64,000 bases of DNA from Lucinisca nassula (lineage: Eukaryota; Mollusca; Bivalvia; Lucinida; Lucinidae): assembly GCA_963580285.1 (NCBI GenBank), contig OY757015.1:150720082-150784081 (forward strand). The letters are read 5' to 3'. This document shows, in pieces, positions 21,783 to 33,981 of the stretch. The notes under the pieces are model-generated. The model searched no databases and was not told where the DNA came from. It was given only the letters and a program-made list of their open reading frames with translations. The first letter of the stretch is position 1, and every line of letters begins with the position of its first letter. Both the position numbers and the translations under genes were made by a program.

Positions 21783-21866
21783 CTTCATTGAAACATATGT
21801 TGTGGCAACTTGTTAGAATCGCCTCAATGAGGCGATTCTAACAAGTGCTCACATCATATGTTTCTA
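21783..21866. repeat. Long hairpin, GAATCGCCTC type
   Basis: Arms GAAACATATGTTGTGGCAAC and the complement ending CACATCATATGTTTC, tip GAATCGCCTC/GAGGCGATTC. It is directly followed by the AACAAGAGGGCCATGATGG start signature of an array-bearing element. Confidence 0.6.
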
Positions 21867-21867
21867 T

Positions 21868-24190
21868 CGAGAAACAAGAGGGCCATGATGGTCCTGGATC
21901 GCTCACATGATCCATATTGTACCAATGAAATTGTTGGTAATATGGTGAAGTATGGTTGAGCAATTTGGGTTGACCAAAGGAACATTTCTGTGAAATTATT
22001 TCAAAATCTGTCTGGCTGTCATCACGAAAACACACCTTTATAAGTTTGACCCCCTTGAACTCCACTTTTATATAGTAAAACTGGGGTTTACAGGGGTAAA
22101 CCTCACTTTTTTATTCTTGCATTAAAATATAGATTGTGGGTACTTGTTAGAACCACCTCGATGAGGCATAAATAAGGAAAATATCACGATTTTTCATATT
22201 TAAATTTTCGATTTTTTTTGGCAGAAAAAAGTTTACAATGTATTTGTATAGGCGTGTTTTCATAATGTTTAGAAGTCATTTTGAGGTTTGAATTTTGATG
22301 TTTAAGATTTGAGCTCTGGTATTTTGTTAGAGGGTCACCCAAGGAACATTCTTATAAAATTCCTTCCTTTTACAGTAATAAATCTTTTAAAAGGTTTTCT
22401 ATTTTAAGATCTTGTGACCATCTTCTTCAGCAGAGTGGAACAAATTGAACAAATGAGGAGAAGCCTTTTAATAGGTTTTCCTATATTTAGCTCTGGCCAA
22501 AATCTTGCTCATCCAAGCAGAACAGTTAAAGCAATTTTGATAAGTGGTCATCCAAGGAACATTCCTGTGAAATCTTTTCAAAATTCATCCACTGTTTAAG
22601 CAGGAGAAGTTGTTACAGGTTTTTCTATTTTTAGTTCTGGTGGCCATCTTGTTCATCCAAGCAGAATGGTTTGAGCAATTTTGGAAGAGGGTCATCCAAG
22701 GAACATTCCTGTGGAATTATTTCAAAATCCATCCACTGGTTAAGCAGGAGAAGTTGTTTACTGGTTTTTCTATTTTTAGTTCTGGTGGCCATCTTGTTCA
22801 TCCAAGCAGAATGGTTTGAGCAATTTTGGAAGAGGGTCATCCAAGGAACATTCCTGTGAAATTATTTCAAAATCCATCCACTGGTTAAGCAGGAGAAGTT
22901 GTTTACAGGTTTTTCTATTTTTAGTTCTGGTGGCCATCTTGTTCATCCAAGCAGAATGGTTTGAGCAATTTTGGAAGAGGGTCATCCAAGGAACATTCCT
23001 GTGAAATTATTTCAAAATCCATCCACTGGTTAAGCAGATGTCATTTAAAGGTTTTTCTATTTTTAGCTCTAGTGGCCATTTTGTTCACCAGAGCAGAACA
23101 GTTTGAGCAATTTTGGTAGAGGGTCACCCAAGGAACAGTTCTGTGAAATTATTTCAAAATCCATCCACTGGTTAAGCAGGAGATGTCATTTAAAGGTTTT
23201 TCTATTTTTAGCTCAAGTGGCCATCTTGTTCACCAGAGCAGAACAGTTTGAGCAATTTTGATAGAGGGTCACCCAAGGAACATTTCTGTGAAATTATTTC
23301 AAAATCCATCCACTGGTTAAGCAGAAGTCATTTAAAGGTTTTTCTATTTTTAGCTCTAGTGGCCATCTTGTTCACCAGAGCAGAACAGTTTGAGCAATTT
23401 TGGTAGAGGGTCACCCAATGAACATTCCTGTGAAATAATTTCAAAATCCATCCATTGTTTAAGGTGGAATAGTCATTTTATTTTTTTTCTTCTATTTTTA
23501 GCTCTGGCAGCCATCTTGTTTGACAGAGCAGAATGATTTGGACAATTTTGGTAGAATGTCACCCAAGAGGCATTCCTGTGAGATTATTTCAAAATCCATC
23601 CACTGGTGAAGCAGGAGAAGTCATTTAAAGATTTTTCTATTTTTAGATCTGGTGGCCATGTTGTTCATCCAAGCAGAACACTTTGAGCAATTTTGGTAGA
23701 GGGTCACCCAAGGAACAGTGCTGTGTAATTATTTTAAAATCTATCCACTGGTTAAGGAAAAGTCTTTTAGAGGTTTTTTTCTATTTTTAGCTCTGGTAGC
23801 CATCTTGTTCACCTGAGCGGATCTCTTGGAGCAATTCTGGTAGAGGGTCATCCAAGGAATGTTTTTGTGAAATTATTTCAAAATCCATCCACTGGTTAAG
23901 CAGGAGAAGTCATTTAAAGTTTTTTCTTGTTTTAGCTCTGGTGGTCATCTTGTTTATACGAGCGAATGGTTTGAGCAATTTCGGTACAGTGTCACCCAAG
24001 GAACATTCCCGTTAAATAATTTCAAATCCATCCACTGGTTAAGGAGGAGAAATATTTTCAAGGTTTGTCTAGTTTTAGCTCTGGTGGCCATTTTGTTCAT
24101 CCAAGCGGAACGGTTTGGGCAATTTTGGTAGAGGGTCACCCAAGGAACATTCCTGTGAAATTATTTCAAAATCTGTCCAGCAGTTTTGGA
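21868..24190 (+). repeat. Element with 145-bp tandem array
   Basis: Starts AACAAGAGGGCCATGATGGT and GATCGCTCAC. From about 22310 to 24190 it consists of about thirteen units near 145 bp with phrases TTTTTAGCTCTGGTGGCCAT, GTTCATCCAAGCAGAA and AAGGAACATTCCTGTGAAAT. Neighbouring units at 22610-23040 are almost identical. A CCGCCTC fragment lies at 22045-22215. Small ORFs on both strands repeat every 145 bp and are array shadows. Confidence 0.7.
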
Positions 24191-24198
24191 GAAGTAGC

Positions 24199-24411
24199 TT
24201 AACCCATTTTGGAAATCCAAAAACTGATACCCTGGCAAACAGTGCAGGCCCAGATCAGACGCTGCAGAATGCGGCGTCTGATCAGGGCCTACACTATTTG
24301 CAAAAAACTCAGCCTTTTCCCAAATCAATTTTGAAGAGACACCCCTAAATTTTGAAATGGACTCCTGCTATATATAAGGAGGAAGAGTCCATTCGGTACA
24401 AAATGTGTTAA
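24199..24411 (+). mobile_element. TTAA fold-back element, GGTACC type
   Basis: TTAA at 24199-24202 and 24408-24411. Hairpin module 24236-24301, inner stem GACGCTGCA / TGCGGCGTC. Right half ACTCCTGCTATATATAAGGA then AGTCCATTCGGTACAAAATG. 24412-24867 has no recognised element. Confidence 0.65.
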
Positions 24412-24867
24412 AGCAAAAGTTGATAACAGATGCACACACAAATAGATGGACGACAAAGGCCGATCACTATAGATCACCTTCAAAGAAAATCTATCGAAAA
24501 AATTGTCCTGGTTTCCTTTCTCATCTGGAGCTATGGAGAGCATCATCATTCTTCACAATCTGTGGTCTCAAACATATTGTCAGCTGATTCTCAAAAGAGT
24601 CTGCAAGACACCTGAAGAAATATTACTTCCATGGAAGACAATTAAAGAAATACCAAAGTTCAAAACTATCACGATTACTCTCTATGCATTAGCAGAACAG
24701 ATTAGAAAGATGAATAACTGGAAACTTGCCTGAACCCTCTGCACTTCAAACATGTGATATGGTCAATGTCATAATCCTTTGCGGTCTTCAAATCATAATT
24801 ATGCCTACATAAAATAAAACTGCAAGCCATGCACCACGCCCCCCCCCCCAACTGCACTTATATCAAC

Positions 24868-27292
24868 AAGAGGGCCCAATGGCCCTATATCGCTCACCTG
24901 TTTGGACCCCAGGGGCATGATTGGCAGGAATTATGTAGGTGACCACTTGCCGTCGCTACATGCTAAATATCTAAGCTCTGGGCCCTGTGGTTTCAGAGAA
25001 GAAGATTTTTGAATCTTTTTTCCATTATGAGTCTATGGGAGCTAAGGGGCCCCAGGGCGTGGCCCATTTGGAGCCCATGGGCATGATTGGCAGGATTTAT
25101 GTAGGTCACCACTTGCCATTGCTACGTGCTAAATATCTAAGCTCTGGGACCTGTGGTTTCAGAGAAGAAGATTTTTGAAGCTTTTTTTTCCATTATGAGT
25201 CTATAGGAGCTAAGGGGCCCCAGGGCGTGGCCCTTTTGGACCCCAGGGGCATGATTGGCAGGAATTATATAGGTGACCACTTATATAATTCCTGCCAATC
25301 ATGCCCCTGGCTACGTACTAAATATCAAAGCTCTGGGCGCTGTGATTTCAGAGAAGAAGATTTTTGAAGCTTTTTTCCATTATGAGTCCATAGGAGCTAA
25401 AGGGCCCCGGGGCATGGCCCGTTTGGAACCCATGGGCATAATTGGCAGGAATTATGTAGGTGACCACTTGCCGTTGCTACATGCTAAATATCTAAGCTCT
25501 GGACCCTGTGGTTTCAGAGAAGAAGATTTTTTAATCTTTTTTCCATTATGAGGCTATGGGAGCTAAGTGGCCCCGGGGTGTGGCCCATTTGGACCCCATG
25601 GGCATGATTGGCAGGATTTATGTAGGTGACCACTTGCCATTGCTACATGCTAAATATCTAAGCTCTGGGACCTGTGGTTTCAGAGAGAGCTTTTTGAAGC
25701 TTCCCATTATGAGTCTATAGGAGCTAAGGGGCCCCGGGGCGTGGCCCTTTTGGACCCAAGGGGCATGATTGGCAGGAATTATATAGGTGACCACTTGCCG
25801 TTGCTACGTACTAAATATCTAAGCTCTGGGCCCTGTGTTTCAGAGAAGAAGATTTTTGAAGCTTTTACAATTATGAGTCTATGGGAGCTAAGGGGCCCTT
25901 GCGCGTGGCCCATTTGGACCCCAGGGGCATGATTGGCAGGAATTATGTAGGTGACCACTTGCCGTTGCTACATGCTAAATATCTCAGCTCTGGGCCCTGT
26001 GGTTTCAGAGAAGAAGCTTTTTGAAGCTTTTTTCCCATTATGAGTCTATAGGAGCTAAGGGGCCCTGGGGCGTGGCTCGTTTGGACCCAAGGGGCTTGAT
26101 TGGAAGGAATTATGTAGGTGACCACTTGCCGTTTCTACATGCTTAATATCTAAGCTCTGGGCACTGTGGTTTCAGAGAAGAAGATTTTTGAAGCTTTTTT
26201 ATTCCATTATGAGTCTATGGGAGCTAAGGGCCCCCGGGGTGTGGCCAATTTGGACCCCAGAGGCATGATTGGCAGTAATTATGTAGGTGACTACTTGCCG
26301 TTGCTACATGCAAAATACCTAAGCTCTGGGCCCTGTGGTTTCAGAGAAGAAGATTTTTGAAACTTTTTTCCATTATGAGTCTATGGGAGCGAAGGGGCCC
26401 CGGGGCGTGGCGCCTTTGGAACCCAGGGGCATGATTGGCAGGAATTATGTAGGTGACCACTGGCCGTTGCTACATGCTAAATATCTAAGCTCTGGGCCTT
26501 GTGGTTTCAGAGAAGAAGATTTTTGAAGCTTTTTTTTTCCATTTTGAGTCTATGGGAGCTAAGGGCCCCTGGGGTGTGGCCAATCTGGACCCCAGGGGCA
26601 TGATTGACAGGAATTATGTAGGTGACCACTTGCCGTTGCTACATGCCAAATATCTCAGCTCTGGGCCCTGTGGTTTCAGAGAAGAAGATTTTTGAAGCTT
26701 TTTTCCATTATGAGTCTATAGGAGCTAAAGGGCCCCGGGGCGTGGCCCGTTTTGACCCCAGGGGCATGATTGGCAGGAATTATGTAGGTGACCACTTGCT
26801 GTTGCTACATGCTAAATATCTAAGCTCTGGGCCCTGTGGTTTCCGAGAAGAAGATTTTTGAAGCTTTTTGTTCCATTATGAGTCTATGGGAGCGAAGGGG
26901 CCCGTGGTGTGGCCAATTTGGACCCCAGGGGCATGATTGGCAGGAATTATGTAGGTGACCACTGGCGGTTAATACATGCTAAATATCTAAGCTCTGGGCC
27001 CTGTGGTTTCAGAGAAGAAGATATTTTAATTTTTTCCCATTGTAAGTCTATGGGAGCTATATGTTGCCATGGCAACCAGAACTCCAATCTGATCAGCCCA
27101 AAAACCTTATGCAGCCTTTCCCCCTACCTGATGATGCTTCTCATGAAATTTGATCAAGATTGACCATGGGGTATTAGAGATATTCTTATTTGAAATTGTT
27201 TACGGACGCACACATAGACGGACGCACGCACGCACGACGGACAAAAAGTGATCACAAAAGCTCACCTTGTCACTACGTGACATCTGAGCTAA
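24868..27292 (+). mobile_element. GCTCACC-bounded element with 167-bp tandem array
   Basis: Left end ACAAGAGGGCCCAATGGCCC then TCGCTCACCTG; right end GTGATCACAAAAGCTCACC then TGTCACTACGTGACATCTGA and GCTAAAA. The interior is about fourteen units near 167 bp (phrases GGGGCATGATTGGCAGGAAT, TTTCAGAGAAGAAGATTTTT). An ACGGACGCACGCACGCACGA microsatellite precedes the right end. The recurrent 60-90 codon frames repeat the same residues each period and are not genes. Confidence 0.7.
25243..25310. repeat. Local inverted duplication inside the 167-bp array
   Basis: Arms of 29 bp (25243-25271 and 25282-25310) are perfect complements around a 10-nt loop. The right arm replaces the normal TGCCGTTGCTAC of the unit and copies the left arm in reverse. 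This has the form of a replication template switch. Confidence 0.8.
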
Positions 27293-27366
27293 AAAACAAG
27301 TATACATTTCTGTAGTATTTGGGCTTGCAAAAAGTCAAAGTTAAAAATCCAAAGAAGATGATAAAA

Positions 27367-29605
27367 AACAAGAGGGCCCAGAGGGCCCTGGTTCGCTCAC
27401 CTGATCCAATGTATTTGTTTGATTTGAGGTTTAACGTCCCCGTCAACACTGTAAAGGTCATTTTGGAGACGTTGCTTCCAATTTTGTGGGACTTTTACCC
27501 GACATTGAGATGAAATGACATCTCAAGCCCTGTCGCCCAGTGAAACCAATCGGGTTTATTAGCATGGACGGTCCGCCTCGCACCGCGGTTCCTGGACAGG
27601 CTTAGATCCTCTAAGCGGTTTACCAGTACTAGTGTGCGGGCCGGATTCAGCTCTGCGTGGAAGCATCATGCAGCCCATATATGATCCAATGTATAACAAG
27701 TAGGCCCCGGGCAGGGTCAATTTTGGTCCCAGGGCTATAATTTGAACGATCTTGGTAGAGGTCCCCAAGATGAAGCTTCATATCGAATATGAAAGACCTG
27801 GGCTTTCTGGTTTCAGAGAAGAAGATTTTAAAGGTTTACCCTGCATATAGAAGTCTATGTAAAACAAGATTTTCCCTATATAAGTCTACGTTAAACCAAA
27901 GGGCCCCGGAGCGGGGGCATTTTTGGCCCCAGGGCTATAATTTGAACAATCTTGGTAGAGGTCCACTAGCTGATGCTTCATAACAAATATCAAAGACCTA
28001 AGCCTTGTGTTTCAGAGAAGATGATTTTTAAAGATTTTCCCTATGTAAAACCAAAGGGCCACATGGCGGGGGCATTTTTGGTCTCAGGGCTATAATTTGA
28101 ACAATCTTTGTAGAGGTCCACTAGCTGAAGCTTTATAACAAATATCGAAGACCTAAGCCTTGTGGTTTCAGAGAAGAAGATTTTTCAAGATTTTCCCTAT
28201 ACAAGTCTATGTAAAACCAAAGGGCCCCGGAGAAGGGGCATTTTTGGCCCCAGGGCTATAATTTGAACAATCTTGGTAGAGGTCCACAAGATGAAGCTTC
28301 ATACCAAATATCAAAGACCTGGGCCTTGCAGTTTCAGAGAAGAAGATTTTTCAAGATTTTCCCTATAATAGCCTATGTAAAACAAAAGGGCCCTGGTGCG
28401 GGGGCATTTTTGGCCCCAGCACTATAATTTGAACAATCTTGGTAGGGGTCCACTAGATGAAGCTTCATACCAAATATCAAAGACCTGGGCCTTGTGGTTT
28501 CAGAGAAGAAGATTTTTCAAGATTTTCCCCATATAAGCCCATGTAAAACCAAAGGGCCCCTGTGCAGGGGCATTTTTAGCTCCAGCACTATAATTTGAAC
28601 AATCTTGGTAGGCGTTCACTAGATGAAGCTTCATACCAAATATCAAAGACCTGGGCCTTGCGGTTTCAGAGAAGAAGATTTTTAAAGATTTTCCCTATAT
28701 AAGCCTATGTAAAACCAAAGGGCCCTGGTGCGGGGGCATTTTTAGCCCCAGCACTATGATTTGAACAATCTTGGTAGGGGTCCACTAGATGAAGCTTCAT
28801 ACCAAATATCAAAGACCTGGGCCTTGCGGTTTCAGAGAAGAAGATTTTTCAAGATTTTCCCTATATAAGCCCCTGTAAAACCAAAGGGCCCCCGTGCGGG
28901 GGCATTTTTAGCTCCAGCACTTTAATTTGAACAATCTTGGTAGGGGTCCACTAGATAAAGCTTCATACCAAATATCGAAGACCTGGGCCTTGCGGTTTCA
29001 GAGAAGAAGATTTTTAAAGACTTTCCCTATATAAGCCCATGTAAAACCAAAGGGCCCTGGTGCGGGGGCATTTTTGGCCCCAGCACTATAATTTGAACAA
29101 TCTTGGTAGGGGTCCACTAGATGAAGCTTCATACCAAATATCAAAGACCTGGGCCTTGCGGTTTCAGAGAAGAAGATTTTTAAAGATTTTCCCTATATAA
29201 GCCCATGTAAAACCAAAGGGCCCCGTGCGGGGGCATTTTTGGCCCCAGCACTATAATTTGAACAATCTTGGTAGGGGTCCACTAGATGAAGCTTCATACC
29301 AAATATCAAAGACCTGGGCCTTGCGGTTTCAGAGAAGAAGATTTTTTAAGTTTTCGGTGAAAAAAATATATTTTTGGCTACTGTAACCTATATGTGCAAT
29401 GGACCGGAACCATTTGAACAACTTTGAAAGGGGACCACCTAAGGGTCATTCCTGTGAAGTTTGGTCAAAATCTGATCAGTGGTTTAGGAGGAGATGTCGT
29501 TTGAAGAAAAGTTTACGGACGGATGCAAGCACGCACGCACGACGGACAAAAAGTGATCCCAAAAGCTCACCTTGTCACTACGTGACAGGTGAGCTAAAAA
29601 AGAAT
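27367..29605 (+). mobile_element. GCTCACC-bounded element with 165-bp tandem array
   Basis: Left end ACAAGAGGGCCCAGAGGGCC with TTCGCTCACCTG; right end CTCACCTTGTCACTACGTGA then CAGGTGAGCTAAAAA. The interior (27690-29345) holds about ten units near 165 bp with CATACCAAATATCAAAGACC, GTTTCAGAGAAGAAGATTTT and GAACAATCTTGGTAG. Followed by a unique segment and an ACGCACGCACGACGGACAAA microsatellite. The 3' part is nearly the same as that of 24868-27292. A retroposon is inserted at 27415-27681. Confidence 0.7.
27415..27681 (-). mobile_element. SINE-like retroposon with 13-bp target duplication
   Basis: Flanked by TGATCCAATGTAT at 27402-27414 and 27682-27694, an exact 13-bp direct repeat. On the minus strand the 3' end is GACGTTAAACCTCAAATC then AAACAAA and the 5' end is truncated in the TGGGCTGCATGATG block. 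The clean duplication fixes family orientation and mechanism (target-primed retroposition, by inference). Confidence 0.8.
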
Positions 29606-30310
29606 TTCATGTTTCTGAAAAAACAATATGCATATCTTCAGACCATCCTACAAAGGCTTGAAAAGTTTCAAAAGGTTTGGCCTAAAACTGAAGGAGGAGT
29701 TGCGCACGCACCTGTATACATTTCTGTAGGATTAGGGCATGAAAAAAGTCTAAGTTAAAAGTGCAAAAATGTGATAAAAATAATTTCAAGACTCTGAAAA
29801 AACAATATACATATCTTCAGACCATGCTAAAAGCATTTGTAGAGTTTCAAAAGGATTTGCCAAAAACTGTAGGAGGAGTTGCACACACAAGGTACATACT
29901 CCCTATACATTTCTATAGTATTAGGACTCAAAAAAAGTCCAAGTTGAAAATGCAAAAAAGTGATAAAAAATAAATTCAGGATTCTGAAAAAACAATATGC
30001 ATACCTTCAAACCATCTTCAAATCATATATAAAGTTTCAAAAGGATTGGACTAAAACTGTAGGAGGAGTTGCACACACAAGGTACATACTCCCTATGTTT
30101 CTGTTGTATTAGGGCGCAAAAAAATCCCTATGTTTCTGTTGTATTAGGGCGGGAGAAACGTCTAAGTTAGAAATGCTAAAAAAGAGATAAAAAAATAATT
30201 CAAGGATTCTGAAAAAACAATATGCATATCTTCAGACCATCCAAAAGCACCTGTAAAGTTTCAAAAGGATTGGCCAAACATGTAGGAGGAGTTCTGCACA
30301 CAAGAAAGGT
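29606..30310 (+). repeat. Tandem repeat, unit about 180-200 bp
   Basis: Four diverged units with TCTGAAAAAACAATATGCAT, AGTTTCAAAAGG and TAGGAGGAGTTGCACACAC. The piece at 27296-27366 (CATTTCTGTAGTATTTGGG, GATGATAAAAA) belongs to the same repeat, so the element 27367-29605 inserted inside it. Ends in a GACAGACGGA microsatellite (30320-30350). Confidence 0.55.
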
Positions 30311-32189
30311 GTGGGGCACTGACAGATGGACAGACGGACAGACAGACGGATCTGAGCAAACGATAGGACACTAGCTGGGTAGGCCTATATTGGGTACTTG
30401 CCATTTATTCCGTTAATGACAGACTTAAAGTAGCCAGTAGCCTGTTGGGTATTTTGTCGCTTGTTGGGTACTTTGAATGGGAAAATTAACATGGAGGTAC
30501 CCAACAAATGTCCTCTTGTAAACAACAGACAGACAGCTGGACAGATGGACAGACAGACGGATGGACCCTCAAAATTTTGGAGGGTATAACATAATACCCT
30601 GCCACTTTCTGGTGGATGGGAATAAAAACATATTGTTTTACAGCCTACTGACTCCATCCTAGTTAAATATTGCTATCATTTACTATGTGAAGTGATATCT
30701 AATGAAACCAGCTTATTTACTCCACTAATATAGCTTAATACCAACTCCAGTGATACTGCCTAATGACACCAGCGATAAAGCTTACTAATTCCACTGATAC
30801 AGCTTAATGAATTGACTCCAGTGATACAGGTTAATGACACCAGCGATAAAGCTTACTAACTCCACTGATACAGCTTATTGACTCTACTGATACAGCTCCC
30901 AGTGATACAAGTTAATAACTCAAGAGATGCAGCTTAACACACCCGTGATAAAGCTTATTAACTTTAATGACTTGACTCCAGTGATACAGGTTAATTGCAC
31001 CAGTGATAAAATTTATGAACTCTACTGATATATCTTAATGACTTGACTCTAGTGATACAGCCTAATGGAACCAGTGATAAAGCTTCTCTACTAATATAAC
31101 TGGATGACATGACTCTAGTGTTACAGGTTAATGACACCAGTGACAAAGCTTATTAACTCCTGTGATATATCTTAATGACTTGACTCCAGTGATAAAGGCT
31201 AATGTCACCAGTGATACAATTTATAATAGTTTATTGATTAAAAGTGATGCAGCCTTATGTGGGTTGGTACCTGATGCTCTGTCTCTAGTTAGGCTCACCT
31301 GCGTCTAACTGTTTGTTTTCTTTTGCTCCAGAATTTCAGTTATTTCATGCTGTTCAGTCCTCGTCGTTGTTTCAACTGATTTGATTTTTATGTTCTCAGA
31401 GATACTGCACTGTTGATCAAATGCAAAATCAATTTAAGCTCCACACCACACCACCCCCATCTACCGTAAATAGCTGTTGTGCTTATTTTTGTTAAAGTTT
31501 GTCTTTGCATTATCGCTTCATTATGGGAGGCCATTTGGCCATTTTGTGAAAAAAAGTAACTGTCCTTCTGGCTTTCTGATTTTCATTATATTGAAGTTAT
31601 TTTATGTCTGTGTTTCTTTCCCTTTGATGTCTTGGATGGGAGGTGTGAGGTAACTGTATAAAATAGATTCCTCATCATTGCCTTCACTTCTATTTTACAA
31701 CTCCAGTGATAAAACCTTATGCCAACTGTGATACAGCTGATTTACTTAATGATGAACAGTGATAAAATAAGCTGTATCCAGTGATACAGCTTATTTACTC
31801 ACCTGACAAAGCTTAATTACGAACAGTGATACAGCCTTATGCCACCAGTGACACAGCTGATTTACTCAACTGACATAGCGTAATTACGAACAGTGATACA
31901 GTCTTACAACTGCAGTGATACAGCTGATTTATTCAACTGACAAAGCTTAATAATGAACAGTGATACAGCCTTACAAATCCAAAGATGCTGCTTATTTACA
32001 TTACTGATATTGCTTCATGACTCCACGCCATGATGCAGGCTTATTACAATAGTGATATGGCTTATTTACTCCATTAATATAGCTAAATGACCACTCCAGT
32101 GATACAGCCTAATGACACCAGTGTTTCAGCTTATTTACTCCATTTATATAGCTTAATGATCCAGTGATACAGCCTTACACCTCCATTGA

Positions 32190-32441
32190 TACAATTTTTT
32201 TTTTGTGGGGGGGGGGGGGGGGGGTTGGGTTTTATGGCCCTTTCAAGATTATTTCACTCATATCGAGCCGATCGTTAATCATAGGTGGGCGAAAACCGGA
32301 GTACCCGGAGAAAAACCACCTGACCTTCCGTTGCAGAACTTGGCGTCTCACACGTGAACCGAGCGAGGCTCGAACCCACGGCGGTGAGAGACCTAATGAC
32401 TAAGAGTCAGCACTCTTATCCATTAGGCCACGGAGGCCCGT
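32190..32441 (-). mobile_element. tRNA-derived SINE (Lys-like head), second copy
   Basis: Minus strand head GTGGCCTAATGGATAAGAG, CTGACTCTTAGTC, GTGGGTTCGAGCC; body CTCCGGGTACTCCGGTTTTC and GAAAGGGCCATAAAACCC, ending in a C run (G run on the plus strand at 32204-32225). Better preserved than 14105-14335. A 79-codon plus-strand frame is the antisense of this SINE. Confidence 0.85.
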
Positions 32442-32456
32442 TAAACCATTGATACA

Positions 32457-32617
32457 ACAGAAGCCTCCGTGGTGCAGTGGTTACGCTACTCGCCTTGTAA
32501 ACCAGGGATCGCAGGATCGATCCCGGGCTTCTTCAGACTTTCGAATGAGTCTTTAAACCGAGGTCCTGTCTCAGTATGACCTTAGCTGTTGGTGGGACGT
32601 AAAACTAAAACTCACTC
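32457..32617 (+). mobile_element. tRNA-derived SINE (Thr-like head)
   Basis: Head GCCTCCGTGGTGCAGTGGTT (A box), CTCGCCTTGTAAACC, then GATCGCAGGATCGATCCC (B box with one change from GGTTCGATCC). Body AACCGAGGTCCTGTCTCAGT; tail GTGGGACGTAAAACTAAAAC then TCACTC. Abuts the antisense SINE at 32190-32441. The tail resembles that of the GACGTTAAAC retroposons. Confidence 0.75.
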
Positions 32618-32705
32618 CATTGATACAATGTATAAGCTTAATGCCTTGATACCACTGATACCTAATGCCACCAGTGATGTGGCTTATTTATTTCAGTGAT
32701 ACAGT

Positions 32706-32864
32706 TTAACACTTATCCTGCTGCATAATTAATTTAGCCACACTCATTTCTGACTTTGAACCAGTCGGATTACTTGATGCAATTTATTCTGAAGAAGCCA
32801 TCTGATCTGGATCTACACTGTTTGCCAAGGTAGGGATTGTCTTGAACAGCAGGATAAGGGTTAA
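32706..32864 (-). mobile_element. TTAA MITE, copy 7, internally deleted
   Basis: TTAA at 32706-32709 and 32861-32864. Ends ACTTATCCTGCTG and CAGCAGGATAAGGG. The left half of the hairpin module is lost (TTCTGAAGAAGCCATCTGAT remains). Inserted in the 30.7-33.0 kb satellite. Confidence 0.65.
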
Positions 32865-33009
32865 TGATTTGACTCCATTGACACAGCTTATTTACCCCAA
32901 TAATATAGCTTAAAGCTTAATGATGACTCCAGTGATACAGCCAAATGACACCAGTGATACAGCTTATTAACTTTGCTTAGTCATTTTTGTACCAATACTT
33001 AGGATCATT

Positions 33010-33981
33010 ACTGTATAGTTTTGTAGCCAAGCCGTCCACCTGGCAGTAAAGCTACAGAGCCAGAACAGAGCCCAACCAGACAGTCCACCTGGCAGTTAAG
33101 CTACAGAGCCAAACCAGGCAGTCTATCTGGCAGTCCAATAGTCCACCTGGCAGTTAAGTTACAGAGCCAGACCAAACAGTCTATCTAGCTACAGAGCCAG
33201 CCCAGGCTGACTGCCTGACAGTTACATCACAGAGCCAGACCAAGCATTCCACCTTGCAATTACGCTATGCAAGCCAGCTCAGGCTGTCTGCCTGGCAGTT
33301 AAGCCAAAGAGCCACACCAAGCAGTCCACCTGGCAGTTAAGCCACAGAGCCAGACCAACCAGTCCACCTGGCAGTTAAGCCACAGAGCCAGACCAAGTAG
33401 TCCACCTGGCAGTTAAGCTACAGAGCCAGACCAAGCAGTCCACCTGGCATTTAAGCCACAGAGCCAGACCAAGCAGTCCACCTGGCAGTTAAGCCACAGA
33501 GCCATACCAAGCAGTCCACCTGGCAGTTAAGCCACAGAGCCAGACCAAGCAGTCCACCTGGCAGTTAAGCTACAGAGCCAGACCAAGCAGTCCACCTGGC
33601 AGTTAAGCTACAGAGCCAGACCAAGCAGTCCACCTGGCAGTTAAGCTACAGAGCCAGACCAAGCAGTCCACCTGGCAGTTAAGCTACAGAGCCAGACCAA
33701 GCAGCCCACCTGGCAGTTAAGCTACAGAGCCAGACCAAGCAGCCCACCTGGCAGTTAAGCTACAGAGCCAGACCAAGCAGTCCACCTGGCAGTTAAGCTA
33801 CAGAGCCAGACCAAGCAGCCCACCTGGCAGTTAAGCTACAGAGCCAGACCAAGCAGTCCACCTGGCAGTTAAGCTACTGAGCCAGACCAAGCAGCCCACC
33901 TGGCAGTTAAGCTACAGAGCCAGACAAAGCAGCCCACCTGGCAGTTAAGCTACAGAGCCAGCTCAGGCTGTCTGCCTGGCA
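33010..33981. repeat. 38-bp minisatellite
   Basis: About 25 tandem units of 38 bp with CAGTCCACCTGGCAGTTAAG and CTACAGAGCCAGACCAAG. Units 33300-33950 are nearly identical, the left edge (33010-33290) is diverged. Array is uninterrupted, with no spacers. Confidence 0.9.

Larger units (their letters stand above)
30690..32990. repeat. Irregular short satellite (GTGATACAGCTTA)
   Basis: Many imperfect copies of ACTCCAGTGATACAGCTTAA-like words at irregular spacing of about 25-45 bp. Interrupted by unrelated DNA at 31230-31680 (which includes a reversed fragment of repeat R), two SINEs and a MITE. 30355-30690 is unassigned. Confidence 0.6.

Noticed and set aside
24987..27163. Series of similar 60-90 codon ORFs that might be a peptide gene family
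   Set aside because: They recur at the period of the 167-bp array, start at arbitrary positions, lack signal peptides or cysteine patterns, and end with the repeat.
33010..33981. Regular 38-bp repeats suggestive of a CRISPR array
   Set aside because: Units are directly adjacent with no unique spacers, there are no cas genes, and the setting is a eukaryotic genome. It is a minisatellite.
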